Below, one piece after another: positions 1-9,048 of a stretch of 64,000 nucleotides of DNA (position 1 is the stretch's first letter; the number at the start of each line of letters is the position of its first letter). The stretch lies in NCBI RefSeq assembly GCF_030268225.1, contig NZ_BSQG01000005.1, forward strand, positions 124,001 to 188,000. The letters are read 5' to 3'. The notes under the pieces are model-generated. The model was given only the letters and a program-made list of their open reading frames with translations. It did no database searches and was not told where the DNA came from. The position numbers and the translations under genes are program-made. The stretch comes from Nocardiopsis ansamitocini. Lineage in GTDB: Bacteria > Actinomycetota > Actinomycetes > Streptosporangiales > Streptosporangiaceae.

Positions 1-506
1 GACTGGGTGGCCGCGGTGCCCTCGGTGGCGCGGGCGATACCGAAATCGATGACCCGGGGGCCGTCCTCGGCCAGCAGGACGTTGGCCGGCTTGAGGTCGC
101 GGTGGATCAGCCCGACGCGGTGGATCTCGTTGAGGGCCTCGGCCAGGCTCGCGGCCAGGACCCGCAGACTGGCCTCGGGCAGTGGGCCGTGGGCCTGGAC
201 CGCCTCGTCCAAGGGGAGCGAGGGGACGTAGGAGGTGACCAGCCAGGGCACCTCACCCTCGGGGTCGGCGTCGATCACCGGCGCGGTGAAAGCACCGCTG
301 ACCTGCCGCGCGGCCGTGACCTCGCGTCCGAAGCGCTGCCGGAAGGACTCGTCGGTGGCGAGGTGCGGATGGATGCGCTTGATCGCGACCGCCCGCCCAC
401 CGGCGGAACGGCCGAAGAACACCTGGCCCATCCCCCCGGCGCCCAGCCGTCCGATCAGCCGGTACCGGCCGATCCGTTCCGGGTCGCCGTTTTCCAGTGG
501 GCCCAC
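1..506 (-). CDS. Serine/threonine protein kinase, N-terminal part (runs off the window)
   Basis: This is the first 168 codons of a Hanks-type (PknB-like) kinase, cut by the window edge. Visible motifs are the glycine loop G22-G27 (GAGGMG), the ATP-anchoring lysine K43 in AIKRIHP, the catalytic loop HRDLKPAN around D137, and the DFG triad at 154-156. The catalytic kinase core is therefore intact as far as it can be read. The GTG start at 506 has a GGAGG sequence about seven bases upstream and gives MGPLENGDPERIGRY, a usual lead-in to the kinase fold. Whether a membrane segment or sensor domain follows cannot be seen. Confidence 0.93.
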   Translation of the reverse strand, partial: MGPLENGDPERIGRYRLIGRLGAGGMGQVFFGRSAGGRAVAIKRIHPHLATDESFRQRFGREVTAARQVSGAFTAPVIDADPEGEVPWLVTSYVPSLPLDEAVQAHGPLPEASLRVLAASLAEALNEIHRVGLIHRDLKPANVLLAEDGPRVIDFGIARATEGTAATQ

Positions 507-972
507 GCTTGACCTCCGCTTGATCCGCTGTGTATCCGCTGTGCCGTCGAAACCCTTGCGATCGTAACGAAGGCGATGGCTTCCTCGGGTCGGGCCGGGC
601 CGCGGTGACGCCGATCCCGCGGTGCGAACGGCCGCGGGTCCACGCCTTCTCCCAGGTGGCGGCCGAACCCGCCGATCTACTCCGCTGGGCACGGCCGGGG
701 CACGGGTGACGCGTGGCTACGGCTGTGATCGCGGAGGCGATCCAGGAAAGGCATCGGAGCGACCGCGACCGGTTGCGGGCCCGACTCTTCGTCGATGGCC
801 GGCGCGGTGCGAGTACGGCCCGCGCTCGACGAGCAGCAGCGCTGACGGCCCCGTCCGGTCGGCGACCGGATCGGGGGTGTTGGTGCACGATACCGGAATT
901 GCGGCCCGTGATCGTCCGGCGATGGACTGCCGGGAAAGGTACGCGATGGAACCGCTGCCTTTACGGCGTAGA
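507..972. other. Intergenic region without a supported gene
   Basis: This stretch lies upstream of the kinase and downstream of the Rv3235-like gene, both on the minus strand. Open frames exist here on both strands, but they are Arg- and Pro-rich, match no family I know, and lack convincing starts. It presumably contains the kinase promoter. I could not identify a clear promoter or terminator in it. Confidence 0.5.
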
Positions 973-1368
973 TCATACCCGCCTCTGCCGGGCACCGAGG
1001 TCGGTCTCGATGTGGGTGCACAGCCAGCCGCTCTCGGTGAAGGCGATGCGCATGGCCAGTGCCCGGTGCCGGGCCCCGCAGGCGACGATCCCGCTGACCT
1101 CGGCCACTCCCGGCACCGGGCAGCGCAGGCGGGCGGCGCGCAGCCGGGGGCGGACCGCACCCGCGTAGCCGCCGGTACGCAGCCGCAGACTGCGGTACGC
1201 CTGTTCGGAGAGCATGGACCGCAACTGGCCGGCGCTGCGGTGCCCGCCCAGGACCTCCACCACGCACTGGGCGAACAGCGACAGGTCGACCCCGGTGCGG
1301 ACCCGCCCCCGGTGCACGCCCCCGGCACCGGCTCGGTCGCACCGGCCGTACTGCGCCTCGACTGACAT
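973..1368 (-). CDS. Rv3235-like (DUF6459-type) small protein
   Basis: A 131-residue protein resembling the actinobacterial Rv3235 family. The recognisable part runs from FAQCVVEVLGGHRSAGQLR (an amphipathic helix about 35 residues in) through a beta-rich C-terminal half with EVSGIVACGARHRALAMR and SGWLCTHIE. The function of the family is unknown; in other actinobacteria it is often found near secA, which is not the case here. I chose the ATG at 1368 because GAGAGGAG lies just upstream. A longer frame to 1452 exists but its extra residues are not family-like. The gene stands alone, about 470 bases upstream of the kinase. Confidence 0.7.
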   Translation of the reverse strand: MSVEAQYGRCDRAGAGGVHRGRVRTGVDLSLFAQCVVEVLGGHRSAGQLRSMLSEQAYRSLRLRTGGYAGAVRPRLRAARLRCPVPGVAEVSGIVACGARHRALAMRIAFTESGWLCTHIETDLGARQRRV

Positions 1369-1541
1369 CGGTCTCCTCTCGGTGGACGCCCGCGGCAATC
1401 GGGGAAAATCGCCGCCGATGTGACCAGATGCCGAAAAGACCGGACAGGGCAACCTGGTACACCAGCTTTCCGCGGGGCCGCCCGCCGGCCGTTCCGGTTC
1501 CGTATCCCTGTTCGTTACCGATGCCTCGGCATACTGCTGGG

Positions 1542-2336
1542 GTGAACGACGCGTATCTGGGCTCGCCGGCGCCGATCGGCCTGGCCCACCGAGGCGGGTG
1601 GCCGGTCGACGACGCGGGACGCAGCCGCCCCGAACTGGAGAACACCGCGGTCGCCTTCCAGCACGCGGCCGGGTTGGGCTACCGCCACCTGGAGACCGAT
1701 GTGCACGCCACCGCCGACGGCGTCCTGCTGGCCTTCCACGACCCGACCCTGGACCGGGTCACCGACCGATCCGGCGCCATCGCCGGGCTGCCCTACTCCG
1801 AGGTGGCACGCGCCAAGGTGGGCGGCAGCGAGGCCATCCCCGTGCTGGAGGAGCTGATCGGCTCGCTGCCCGAGGCCCGCTTCACCATCGACGTCAAGGC
1901 CGACAGCGCGGTCGCCCCCCTGGCGGCGGTGCTGCGCCGCACCGGCGCGTGGGACCGGGTGTGCGTCGGCTCCTTCTCCCAGGCCCGCCTGGAACGGGTC
2001 CGGCGCACCTTCGACCGCCCGGTCGCGGTGTCCAGCGGCCCCGTGGACGTGGCCCGGCTCCGGGCGGCCTCACTCGTGCCGCTGCTGGGGCGCCTGGCCA
2101 GGCGCGGGGTCTCCTGCGTGCAGATACCGCCGACCCACCGCGGCTTTCCGGTGCTCAGCAGGGACCTCATCGCCACCGCCCACCGGATCGGCGTACAGGT
2201 GCACGTCTGGACCATCAACGACCCCGCTGCGATGGAACGCCTGCTCGACGCGGGAGTGGACGGCATCATCACCGACAACACCGTCGAACTGCGCCGGATC
2301 CTCCTCGCCCGCGGAGCCTGGCCCTCCCCCGCCTGA
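1542..2336 (+). CDS. Glycerophosphodiester phosphodiesterase
   Basis: GDPD-family hydrolase that splits glycerophosphodiesters into glycerol-3-phosphate and an alcohol. With the GTG start it has 264 residues. The catalytic His lies in LAHRGG near residue 17. ETDVH supplies the metal-binding Glu and Asp, and the second catalytic His is in AFHD. The C-terminal part has the usual VHVWTIND and GVDGIITDN segments that close the TIM barrel. There is no signal peptide, so a cytosolic enzyme is expected. The start is uncertain: an ATG at 1521 is in frame, but neither has a good ribosome site. CATACT, eight bases before the GTG, could be a -10 box of a leaderless message. The UMF1-type transporter follows after 33 bases and is probably co-transcribed. 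Confidence 0.9.
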   Translation: MNDAYLGSPAPIGLAHRGGWPVDDAGRSRPELENTAVAFQHAAGLGYRHLETDVHATADGVLLAFHDPTLDRVTDRSGAIAGLPYSEVARAKVGGSEAIPVLEELIGSLPEARFTIDVKADSAVAPLAAVLRRTGAWDRVCVGSFSQARLERVRRTFDRPVAVSSGPVDVARLRAASLVPLLGRLARRGVSCVQIPPTHRGFPVLSRDLIATAHRIGVQVHVWTINDPAAMERLLDAGVDGIITDNTVELRRILLARGAWPSPA

Positions 2337-2369
2337 CCCCACCGCCCCCGACCCCACGAAGGCACTCCC

Positions 2370-3755
2370 TTGTCGCAACCGCCGAACCCCCCGCCCTCCC
2401 CCGAACAGCCCCCGCCCGTCGCCCCGGTCCGGTCGCGCAGGTCCGAGCAGCGGGCCTGGTACATGTACGACTGGGCCAACTCGGTCTTCACCACCAGCGT
2501 CATCACCGTCTTCCTCGGCCCGTACCTGACCACGCTGGCCCAGGACAGTGCGGGCCCCGGCGGGCGGATCAGCGTGCTGGGGTGGATGATCGAACCCACC
2601 GCGCTCTACCCCTACGCCACGTCCCTGTCGGTCCTGCTGCAACTGGTGCTGCTGCCCGCGGTGGGTGCGATCGCCGACCAGAGCGGACGCAAGCGCGAAC
2701 TGATGGGCGTCCTCGCCTACCTGGGCGCCTTCGCCACGATGGGGCTGTACTTCGTGCAGGGCGACGCCTACCTGCTGGGCGCCGGACTGTTCGTCCTGGC
2801 CAACCTGTGCTTCGGCGCCTCGATCGTGGTCTACAACTCCTTCCTGCCCGACATCGCCACCCCCGACGAACGCGACGCGGTGTCCTCGCGCGGCTGGGCC
2901 ATGGGCTACCTGGGCGGCGCGCTCCTGCTCACCCTCAACCTGGGCCTGTTCCTGGGACACGAGAGCCTGGGCATGGAGCAGGGGCACGCGGTCCGCATCT
3001 GCCTGGTGTCGGCGGGGCTGTGGTGGGCGCTGTTCTCCCTGATCCCCCTGGCGCGGCTGCGCAACCGGCGCGAGGGCTCGGTGGAGGCGCCGATGCGCCG
3101 CATCAGCGTGGGGCGCAGCTTCACGCAGCTGTGGCACACCGTGAAGGGGCTGCGGGCCTACCCCAAGACGTTGATGTTCCTCGTGGCGTATCTGATGTTC
3201 AACGACGGCATCCAGACGGTCATCGCCTTTTCGGCGACGTTCGCCGACGCGGCCCTGGAACTCGACCAGACGGTCCAGATCGGCACCATCCTGATGGTGC
3301 AGTTCGTGGCGTTCGGCGGCGCGCTGGCGCTGGGGGCGATCGCGCGACGGCTCGGCACCAAGACGACCATCCTGGGCAGCCTCGTGGTGTGGCTGGTCGT
3401 CGTGGGGGTCGCGCCGTTGCTGCAGACCGGTTCGGCGGTGCAGTTCTTCGTCCTGGGGTTCTTCATCGCCATCGTGCTGGGCGGCACCCAGGCGCTGTCC
3501 CGGTCGATGTTCTCGCTGCTCATCCCCAAGGGCAAGGAGGCCGAGTACTTCGGCCTGTACGAGATCAGCGACAAGGGGTCCGCGTTCCTTGGCGCTTTGA
3601 CGGTGGGCGTGGTCCTGGACGCCACGGGCGGCGAGTACCGGCTGGCGATCCTGTCGCTCTCGGTGTTCTTCGTGGCCGGGTTCGTCCTGCTGCTCCTGAC
3701 CAACATCCCCGCCGCCATCCGCGCCGCCGGCAACGAGGTCCCGGCCAAGGTCTAG
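2370..3755 (+). CDS. UMF1/Atg22-type MFS transporter
   Basis: A 461-residue membrane protein of the major facilitator superfamily, UMF1 (Atg22-like) branch. A proline-rich cytosolic N-terminus (about residues 3-20) is followed by the family hallmark WYMYDWANS near residue 30. The first loop carries the MFS signature GAIADQSGRKRE, and about twelve hydrophobic segments follow to the C-terminus. The substrate is unknown; yeast Atg22 exports amino acids from the vacuole, which cannot be transferred directly. The TTG start at 2370 follows GAAGG by about seven bases. It lies 33 bases after the glycerophosphodiesterase, which suggests an operon that ends at the strong palindromic terminator downstream. 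Confidence 0.88.
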   Translation: MSQPPNPPPSPEQPPPVAPVRSRRSEQRAWYMYDWANSVFTTSVITVFLGPYLTTLAQDSAGPGGRISVLGWMIEPTALYPYATSLSVLLQLVLLPAVGAIADQSGRKRELMGVLAYLGAFATMGLYFVQGDAYLLGAGLFVLANLCFGASIVVYNSFLPDIATPDERDAVSSRGWAMGYLGGALLLTLNLGLFLGHESLGMEQGHAVRICLVSAGLWWALFSLIPLARLRNRREGSVEAPMRRISVGRSFTQLWHTVKGLRAYPKTLMFLVAYLMFNDGIQTVIAFSATFADAALELDQTVQIGTILMVQFVAFGGALALGAIARRLGTKTTILGSLVVWLVVVGVAPLLQTGSAVQFFVLGFFIAIVLGGTQALSRSMFSLLIPKGKEAEYFGLYEISDKGSAFLGALTVGVVLDATGGEYRLAILSLSVFFVAGFVLLLLTNIPAAIRAAGNEVPAKV

Positions 3756-3785
3756 GGGCAAGGCCCCTGGGAGCCGCGCAAAGCG

Positions 3786-3821
3786 GACGGTGCCGGGGAC
3801 CGCGCGGTCCCCGGCACCGTC
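3786..3821. terminator. Bidirectional palindromic terminator
   Basis: A perfect 36-base palindrome (18 + 18) starting GACGGTGCCGGGGACC, between two convergent genes. It has no U-tract, which is common for actinobacterial terminators. Confidence 0.8.
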
Positions 3822-3835
3822 GCAGGCGTCGGCCC

Positions 3836-5263
3836 CTACAGCGGCCGGCGCTCGGTGTCCTCGACGTCGTCCAGGCCCGGGATGAGGGCGGGGGCGCGCA
3901 GCGCGCCGGCCTGGTCGGCGACGCCGGCCCACTTCAGCAGGGACGCGGTGGCCGCGGCGCGGTCCTCCTCGGCCAGCAGGGAGATGTTGGCCCCGTGGGT
4001 GGCGGCGGGCGCGGTGAAGACGTGGGCGTCGCGACTCTGGCCGGTGCGCCCCACCCGGAACGGTTCGGCCGCCCACGGGTCGTACTCGCCGTTGACGAAG
4101 AGCAGCTCGGTGCCGCGGGTGCGCACCCAGGAGTCGATGTCGATCATCGCGCGGTGGTCGTAACGGGGAACCGGCAGATCGTCGGGCAGGTAGGTGGCCG
4201 CGGCGAAGAGGCCGGGGTGGTCCAGCAGGTCGTCGACGTGGCCGGTGGGGACGCTCGGCGTACCCAACTGGGTGGCGGCCTGGAAGTAGTAGGGGGTGTA
4301 GGGCTCGATTCCCTGGTCGGTGTAGAACTCGAAACCGGCCACGGTGTCGAGGAAGGCGACGATCTCCTCGGTGGGGGCGTCCGCTGGGGGGACCATGGCG
4401 CACTGGTCGATCCCGTAGTACTGCCAGAAGGCCCAGGCCGTGTCCAGGACGAGCACCTCGAAGGTGGCGTCGGCCCCGCCGATGTTGTCGAAGGTCCACC
4501 CGTTCTCGGCGGCCTGCTTCTCGTAGCCGTCGACGATCTCCACGCGCCGCTCCAGTGCGGTGCGCTGGACCTCCTCCAGCGAGGTCTGGCAGGGGGAGTC
4601 GCCGCCCACGGTCTCGAAGAACTCCAGGTAGGCGCGGTCCTCCCGGTCGATCACGTCGTTGGGTGCGACGTAGGCGACGGTGCCGTCGAGGTCGTCGGGG
4701 TAGAAACGACGGTGGTAGACCGAGGTCATGCCGCCCTTGGAGGCGCCGGTGGAGATCCAGGCACCGGTGTAGATGTCGTCGATGGCCTGGATGATGCGGT
4801 GGTGGTCGGCGGCGGCCTGGCGGATGGTGAGCATCCGCTTCCAGTCCGGGTCGTCGGGGCGCGAGGGAGTGAAGAACCGCTGCTCGGTGGAGATCTGGTT
4901 GCCGTCGACCAGGCGGGTCGGCTCCGAGCGGGAGGGCACCGTACCGACCTGGTAGCCGCTGGTCTGGAGCACGGTGGGGCGGTCGAAGCCGCGGTGCAAC
5001 AGGGTGAGGCGCTGCTCGAAGGTGCCGTCGCCGGGCCGGTCGTGGTCGGCGTACTGGGTGTAGCCGAGGACGAAGTAGCGGAAGCCCTGGGCGGTGGGCT
5101 TCTCCTCGACGACCGTGAGGCCGGGGACCTCGGCGAGTCGATCGGCGATGTCGCCTTCGGGGACCGGCTGGGCAGCGGCCGGCAGCCCGGTGAACACGAG
5201 TGCGGCCGCGGTCAGCAGCGCCACCGAGAACCGGACGAGTGAGGGGCGGTGATGGTCGACCAC
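3836..5263 (-). CDS. Secreted S37-family tripeptidyl aminopeptidase
   Basis: A 475-residue exported serine peptidase of MEROPS family S37 (the prolyl tripeptidyl aminopeptidase type described in Streptomyces). Residues 1-31 form a signal peptide with a hydrophobic core ending in AAA. The nucleophile is predicted to be Ser175 in the elbow STGASKGGM. The C-terminal part has a VNGEYDPWAAEP segment, typical of the acidic residue, and THGAN for the histidine. The enzyme should release tripeptides from peptides outside the cell. The GTG start is supported by CTGGAGG ten bases upstream. It is convergent with the MFS gene and shares its terminator. No neighbour suggests a dedicated pathway. Confidence 0.88.
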   Translation of the reverse strand: MVDHHRPSLVRFSVALLTAAALVFTGLPAAAQPVPEGDIADRLAEVPGLTVVEEKPTAQGFRYFVLGYTQYADHDRPGDGTFEQRLTLLHRGFDRPTVLQTSGYQVGTVPSRSEPTRLVDGNQISTEQRFFTPSRPDDPDWKRMLTIRQAAADHHRIIQAIDDIYTGAWISTGASKGGMTSVYHRRFYPDDLDGTVAYVAPNDVIDREDRAYLEFFETVGGDSPCQTSLEEVQRTALERRVEIVDGYEKQAAENGWTFDNIGGADATFEVLVLDTAWAFWQYYGIDQCAMVPPADAPTEEIVAFLDTVAGFEFYTDQGIEPYTPYYFQAATQLGTPSVPTGHVDDLLDHPGLFAAATYLPDDLPVPRYDHRAMIDIDSWVRTRGTELLFVNGEYDPWAAEPFRVGRTGQSRDAHVFTAPAATHGANISLLAEEDRAAATASLLKWAGVADQAGALRAPALIPGLDDVEDTERRPL

Positions 5264-5408
5264 GCGCGTGACCTCCAGTAGTCGCGGGAGTACTCATGGG
5301 TGAGAACCCGCCTGACATTATCGGCCCAACCACGACAAAAGAACCCCCCGCGCGGGGGTGGTCACCAAGGGTGAGGAAGGGTCGGGCGCGTTGACGCGGG
5401 GCGAAGTG

Positions 5409-5435
5409 GGAATTGGGGGTTTGATAGGTCGGGTT
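5409..5435 (+). promoter_or_regulatory. Possible sigma-R-type promoter (GGAAT-N19-GTT)
   Basis: GGAAT at 5409-5413 is followed after 19 bases by GTT at 5433-5435. This resembles the redox-stress sigma-R (SigH) consensus, which allows 18-19 bases. The downstream gene begins about 48 bases later. One such match could arise by chance. Confidence 0.35.
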
Positions 5436-5482
5436 CCACCGTTGACACGATGCCCGCAGAGAGCTTCGAGGGAAGGAGCGCC

Positions 5483-5890
5483 ATGCTTTACGGCGCCGAA
5501 CACGTCAAGCGCTACGTCGAGACCGACGGACGCGAAGGACACATCTGGCAGGAGGGCGTTCCCACCCTGATCCTGACCACAACCGGACGCAAGTCCGGCG
5601 AGCAGCGGTCCACCCCGCTCATCTACATCGAGGACGGCGACGCCTACGCCGTGGTGGCGTCCAAGGGCGGCGCGGAGAACCACCCCCTCTGGTACCTCAA
5701 CCTCACCGCCGACCCCTCGGTGCGGGTGCAGGTGGCCGCCGACAAGTTCGACGCCGTCGCGCACACGGCCTCCGAGGAGGAGCGGGCCCGACTGTGGCCG
5801 CAGCTGGCACTCGTCTGGCCCGACTACGACAACTACCAGTCCAAAACCGACCGGGTGATCCCCATCGTGGTCCTGGAGCGCGCCTCCTGA
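5483..5890 (+). CDS. Deazaflavin (F420)-dependent nitroreductase family protein
   Basis: A 135-residue single-domain split-barrel protein of the Ddn-like family, which binds coenzyme F420 and reduces nitro compounds, quinones or enones. The family core is seen in PTLILTTTGRKSGEQRSTPL near residues 30-48, then ASKGGAENHPLWYLNL and the C-terminal YDNYQSKTDRVIPIVVL. The GRKSG loop contacts the F420 phosphates in characterised members. The ATG at 5483 has GGAAGGAG nine bases upstream. Longer frames start at 5450 but lack this site. The gene is monocistronic. The native substrate is not deducible. Confidence 0.88.
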   Translation: MLYGAEHVKRYVETDGREGHIWQEGVPTLILTTTGRKSGEQRSTPLIYIEDGDAYAVVASKGGAENHPLWYLNLTADPSVRVQVAADKFDAVAHTASEEERARLWPQLALVWPDYDNYQSKTDRVIPIVVLERAS

Positions 5891-6041
5891 TCGGCCCCGG
5901 CACCGCGCGACCGCACGGCCGCGCTCGGGGAGGGTCCGGTCGGGCGCCACGCGGCGCGCGGCGCGGCGGCGCGGGCACCGGATCGCAACCGGGCTCCCGG
6001 GGGGATCCGTTTCGTCCCCCGTGCTGGGCATACTGGGTGTT

Positions 6042-9017
6042 ATGACCTTCTCGACCCCCGGCCCCGTGTTCGTCGGGCGCTCCGCGCAGCTGCGGACACT
6101 CGTCGAGCACGCGGCACGCACCCGTACGGCGGGCTCGGCCACGGTGCTCGTGAGCGGAGAAGCCGGAGTGGGCAAGTCGCGGCTGCTCCAGGAGTTCGGG
6201 GGCCGCCACGGAGACGCGCTGCTGCTGTCGGGAGGGTGCCTGGAGCTGGGGGTGGAGGGGCTGCCCTTCGCACCGTTCGTGACGGTCCTGCGCGGACTGC
6301 TGCGTGCGCGGGGGCCAGCGCCCTTCGCAGCCGTGGCGGAGGGGACCGGACAGGAGCTGGCCCGGCTCCTGCCCGAACTGGGGTCCCCGCCCCCCGACCG
6401 CCGCGAGGCACGCGGGCGGCTGTTCGGCCAGGTGCTGCGGCTGCTGACCGCCGCCGCCGGGACCGGCGGTCTGACCATGGTCGTCGAGGACCTGCACTGG
6501 GCCGACTCCGCTACCCGCGACCTGCTGGTCTACCTCATCCGCACGCTCGACACCGCCCCGGTGCAGATCGTGGTCAGCTACCGCTCCGACGACCTGCACC
6601 GCGAGCATCCGCTGCGCCGGCTGCTGCCCGAGTTGTTGCGTCTGCCCACCGTCACCCATCTGGAGCTGGGCCCTTTGTCGCGCTCGGAGGTGGCGCGCCA
6701 GGCCGCCGCGCTGCGCGGGCACGAGCTGACGCCCTCGGAAGTCACCGCCCTGTACGAGCGCACTTCCGGCTACCCCCTGTTCGTGGAGTCGCTGCTGGAG
6801 ACCGGGCGCACCGACGGCCAGGTCCCGGCCCGATCGCTCGAACTGCTGCTGGGGCCGCTGGAGCGGCTGGGCGAGAACGCGCGCACCCTGGCCAAGACCG
6901 CGTCGGTGGGCGCCGTGGGCGGCGACCGCATCGGACACGCCTTGCTGGCCCGGGTGGCGGAACTGGACGAGGACGTCCTGGACACGGCGCTGTCGGAGCT
7001 CGTGGACGCCAATGTGCTGCGCGCCGACGAGGAGGGCTACGTGTTCCGGCACGCACTGTTGCGCGAGGCCGTGCACGAGGAGCTGCTGCCGGGCCGGCAC
7101 GCCCGGCTGCACCTGCAGTTCGCCGAGGTCCTCCAGGAGCGCCCCGACCTCGCCCCCTCCGACCGGCTCGCCGTGGAGCTGGCCCACCACTTCCACGCCG
7201 CGCACGAGCTGCCCCGGGCGTTGGGCGCGGCGTGGCGGGCCGCCCGGCGCGCGCACGAGGCGCTGGCCTTCTCCGAGGAGCTGCACATGCTCCAGCGCGT
7301 GCTGGAACTGTGGGAACGGGTCCCCGACGCCGCGGAACAGACCGGGGCCACCCTGGTCAAGGTACTGGAGCGGGCCGCGGAATCGGCCTACGACAGCGGC
7401 CGGATGTCCAAGGCCAAGCGGCTGGCCGAGGAAGGGCTCGCCGAACTGGGCGAGGCGCACGGGCCCGACGAACGGATCGCACAGGCGGTGCTGCTGCGCC
7501 GGCTGGGGCGCGCCCGGATGCAGTTGGGCGACCACGACGGCATCGACGACCTGATCGCCGCGCTGGACGTGCATCCCCCGGCCGACCCCGGTTACGGGTT
7601 CCTGCTGGCGGTCCTGGCCAGGGAGCTGTTGATGCGCGGAGGGCTGCTGCCGGCCCACCGGCTGCACGATTCCGATCGGGGCGGGGACACCGGCGGCGAG
7701 CGGTTGCTGGACGCCACCGAGCTCACCCGCAAGGCGCTGGCCCACGCCGAGGTCTACCACGACCCCTGTGCGCGCTCCGACGCCCTGGTCACCCTGGCCT
7801 CCCTCCAAAGCCAGGCGGGTGACACCACGGCGGCAATGGCGACGTTCGAGGAGGCCGTCGACGCGGCCCTGGACCCCGAGCTGGCGTCGCGGGCCCTGGG
7901 CGGCCTCGCCTCGATGCTGCGCGAGCACGGGCGCTACGCCGAAGCCGCCGAAGCCGCGCAGCGCGGCCTGGAACAGGCCCGAACCAGCGGCCTGTTGCGT
8001 CCCCAAGGATCGTTCCTCGCCCTGAACCTCGCCGAGATCCACTACGAGACCGGCGACCTCGCCGCCGCCGGTGCCATGGCCGATCAGGGGATGGAGTGGG
8101 CACCACCCCCGCTGATCCGTTTCTTCCTGATGTGCTTGGCCGGCCGGACGGCCCTTGCCCGAGGCGACCTCGCTGCGGCCGAGGAGGTCACGGCCGAGGT
8201 GGTGGCCGCCGGAGTGACCGAGAGCCCCCGGTTGCAGCTGGCCCTGATCGCGACGACCCTGACCATCGAGGTCGCGTTGGCGCGCGGGGAGACCGGTGCG
8301 GCCCTTGCCGCGTCCGAACGGGTCTGCGCCGGCACCGACTTCGCCCTGTGGACGGGGTACGCCTGGCCGCTGCTGGCGTCGGTGGCCCGCGCGGTGCGTG
8401 CGGGCGGCCCCGACGATCCCGCGGCTGCACGGCTGCGTGCGGTGCTGCGCCCGATGCTGGAGCGGATCGCCGCGCACGGACCGGTTCAGCAGGGGCACCG
8501 GGCGACTGTGGCGGCCCTGCTCGGCGAGGCCGGGGCGACGTCCGCGGAGTCGGCCCTGGCCTGGCGCAGGGCCGTGGAGCTCTGGGAGTCCACCGACGCC
8601 GCGCTCCAGCACGCCTGGGCGGTGCTGCGCCTGGCCGAGTGGGAGGCAGCGCACGGTGAGCGCGTGGCTGCGGTGCGGCGATTGCGCGGTGCCGCCGCGG
8701 TTGCCGAACGCTGTGGCGCCGTCCCGCTGGCCGGACAGGTCACCGACCTCGCCCGCAGGCTGAACGCCTCCCTGGACGCGGAACCGGGCCGCGCTCCCGC
8801 GCCGCCTTCGGGGCTCACCCCCCGGGAACTGGAGGTGCTGCGCCTGCTGACCCGGGGAGCCACCAACGCCGAGATCGCCGCGGAGCTGTTCATCTCGGCG
8901 AAGACCGCGAGCGTGCACGTCTCCAACATCCTGGCCAAGCTGGGGGTCGCCAACCGCGGTGCCGCGGCGGCCCGCGGCCGGGCACTCGGCCTCACCCCGC
9001 TGCTCGACCGGTCCTGA
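6042..9017 (+). CDS. LAL-type LuxR transcriptional regulator with AAA ATPase
   Basis: A 991-residue large ATP-binding LuxR regulator. The order is an N-terminal AAA/NACHT-like ATPase (VFVGRSAQL, Walker A GEAGVGKS at 39-46, Walker B in TMVVEDLHWAD near 150), a long alpha-helical TPR-like middle, and a C-terminal LuxR helix-turn-helix (LTPRELEVLRLL ... NAEIAAELFISAKTASVHV, the last 65 or so residues). Such proteins usually activate nearby metabolite or sugar genes after binding a small inducer; here the two MFS exporters downstream are the nearest candidates. I chose the ATG at 6042 over a GTG at 6021. CATACT lies about ten bases upstream and may be the -10 of a near-leaderless message. Confidence 0.9.
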   Translation: MTFSTPGPVFVGRSAQLRTLVEHAARTRTAGSATVLVSGEAGVGKSRLLQEFGGRHGDALLLSGGCLELGVEGLPFAPFVTVLRGLLRARGPAPFAAVAEGTGQELARLLPELGSPPPDRREARGRLFGQVLRLLTAAAGTGGLTMVVEDLHWADSATRDLLVYLIRTLDTAPVQIVVSYRSDDLHREHPLRRLLPELLRLPTVTHLELGPLSRSEVARQAAALRGHELTPSEVTALYERTSGYPLFVESLLETGRTDGQVPARSLELLLGPLERLGENARTLAKTASVGAVGGDRIGHALLARVAELDEDVLDTALSELVDANVLRADEEGYVFRHALLREAVHEELLPGRHARLHLQFAEVLQERPDLAPSDRLAVELAHHFHAAHELPRALGAAWRAARRAHEALAFSEELHMLQRVLELWERVPDAAEQTGATLVKVLERAAESAYDSGRMSKAKRLAEEGLAELGEAHGPDERIAQAVLLRRLGRARMQLGDHDGIDDLIAALDVHPPADPGYGFLLAVLARELLMRGGLLPAHRLHDSDRGGDTGGERLLDATELTRKALAHAEVYHDPCARSDALVTLASLQSQAGDTTAAMATFEEAVDAALDPELASRALGGLASMLREHGRYAEAAEAAQRGLEQARTSGLLRPQGSFLALNLAEIHYETGDLAAAGAMADQGMEWAPPPLIRFFLMCLAGRTALARGDLAAAEEVTAEVVAAGVTESPRLQLALIATTLTIEVALARGETGAALAASERVCAGTDFALWTGYAWPLLASVARAVRAGGPDDPAAARLRAVLRPMLERIAAHGPVQQGHRATVAALLGEAGATSAESALAWRRAVELWESTDAALQHAWAVLRLAEWEAAHGERVAAVRRLRGAAAVAERCGAVPLAGQVTDLARRLNASLDAEPGRAPAPPSGLTPRELEVLRLLTRGATNAEIAAELFISAKTASVHVSNILAKLGVANRGAAAARGRALGLTPLLDRS

Positions 9018-9048
9018 GCAGGCGGTGGTGGCCGGGCGCGCGCCCCAC

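Noticed and set aside
1598-5242. Very long open frame on the plus strand spanning several genes
   Set aside because: It is the out-of-frame reading of the glycerophosphodiesterase, the MFS gene and the antisense of the S37 peptidase. Its Arg/Pro/Gly-rich translation matches no family.
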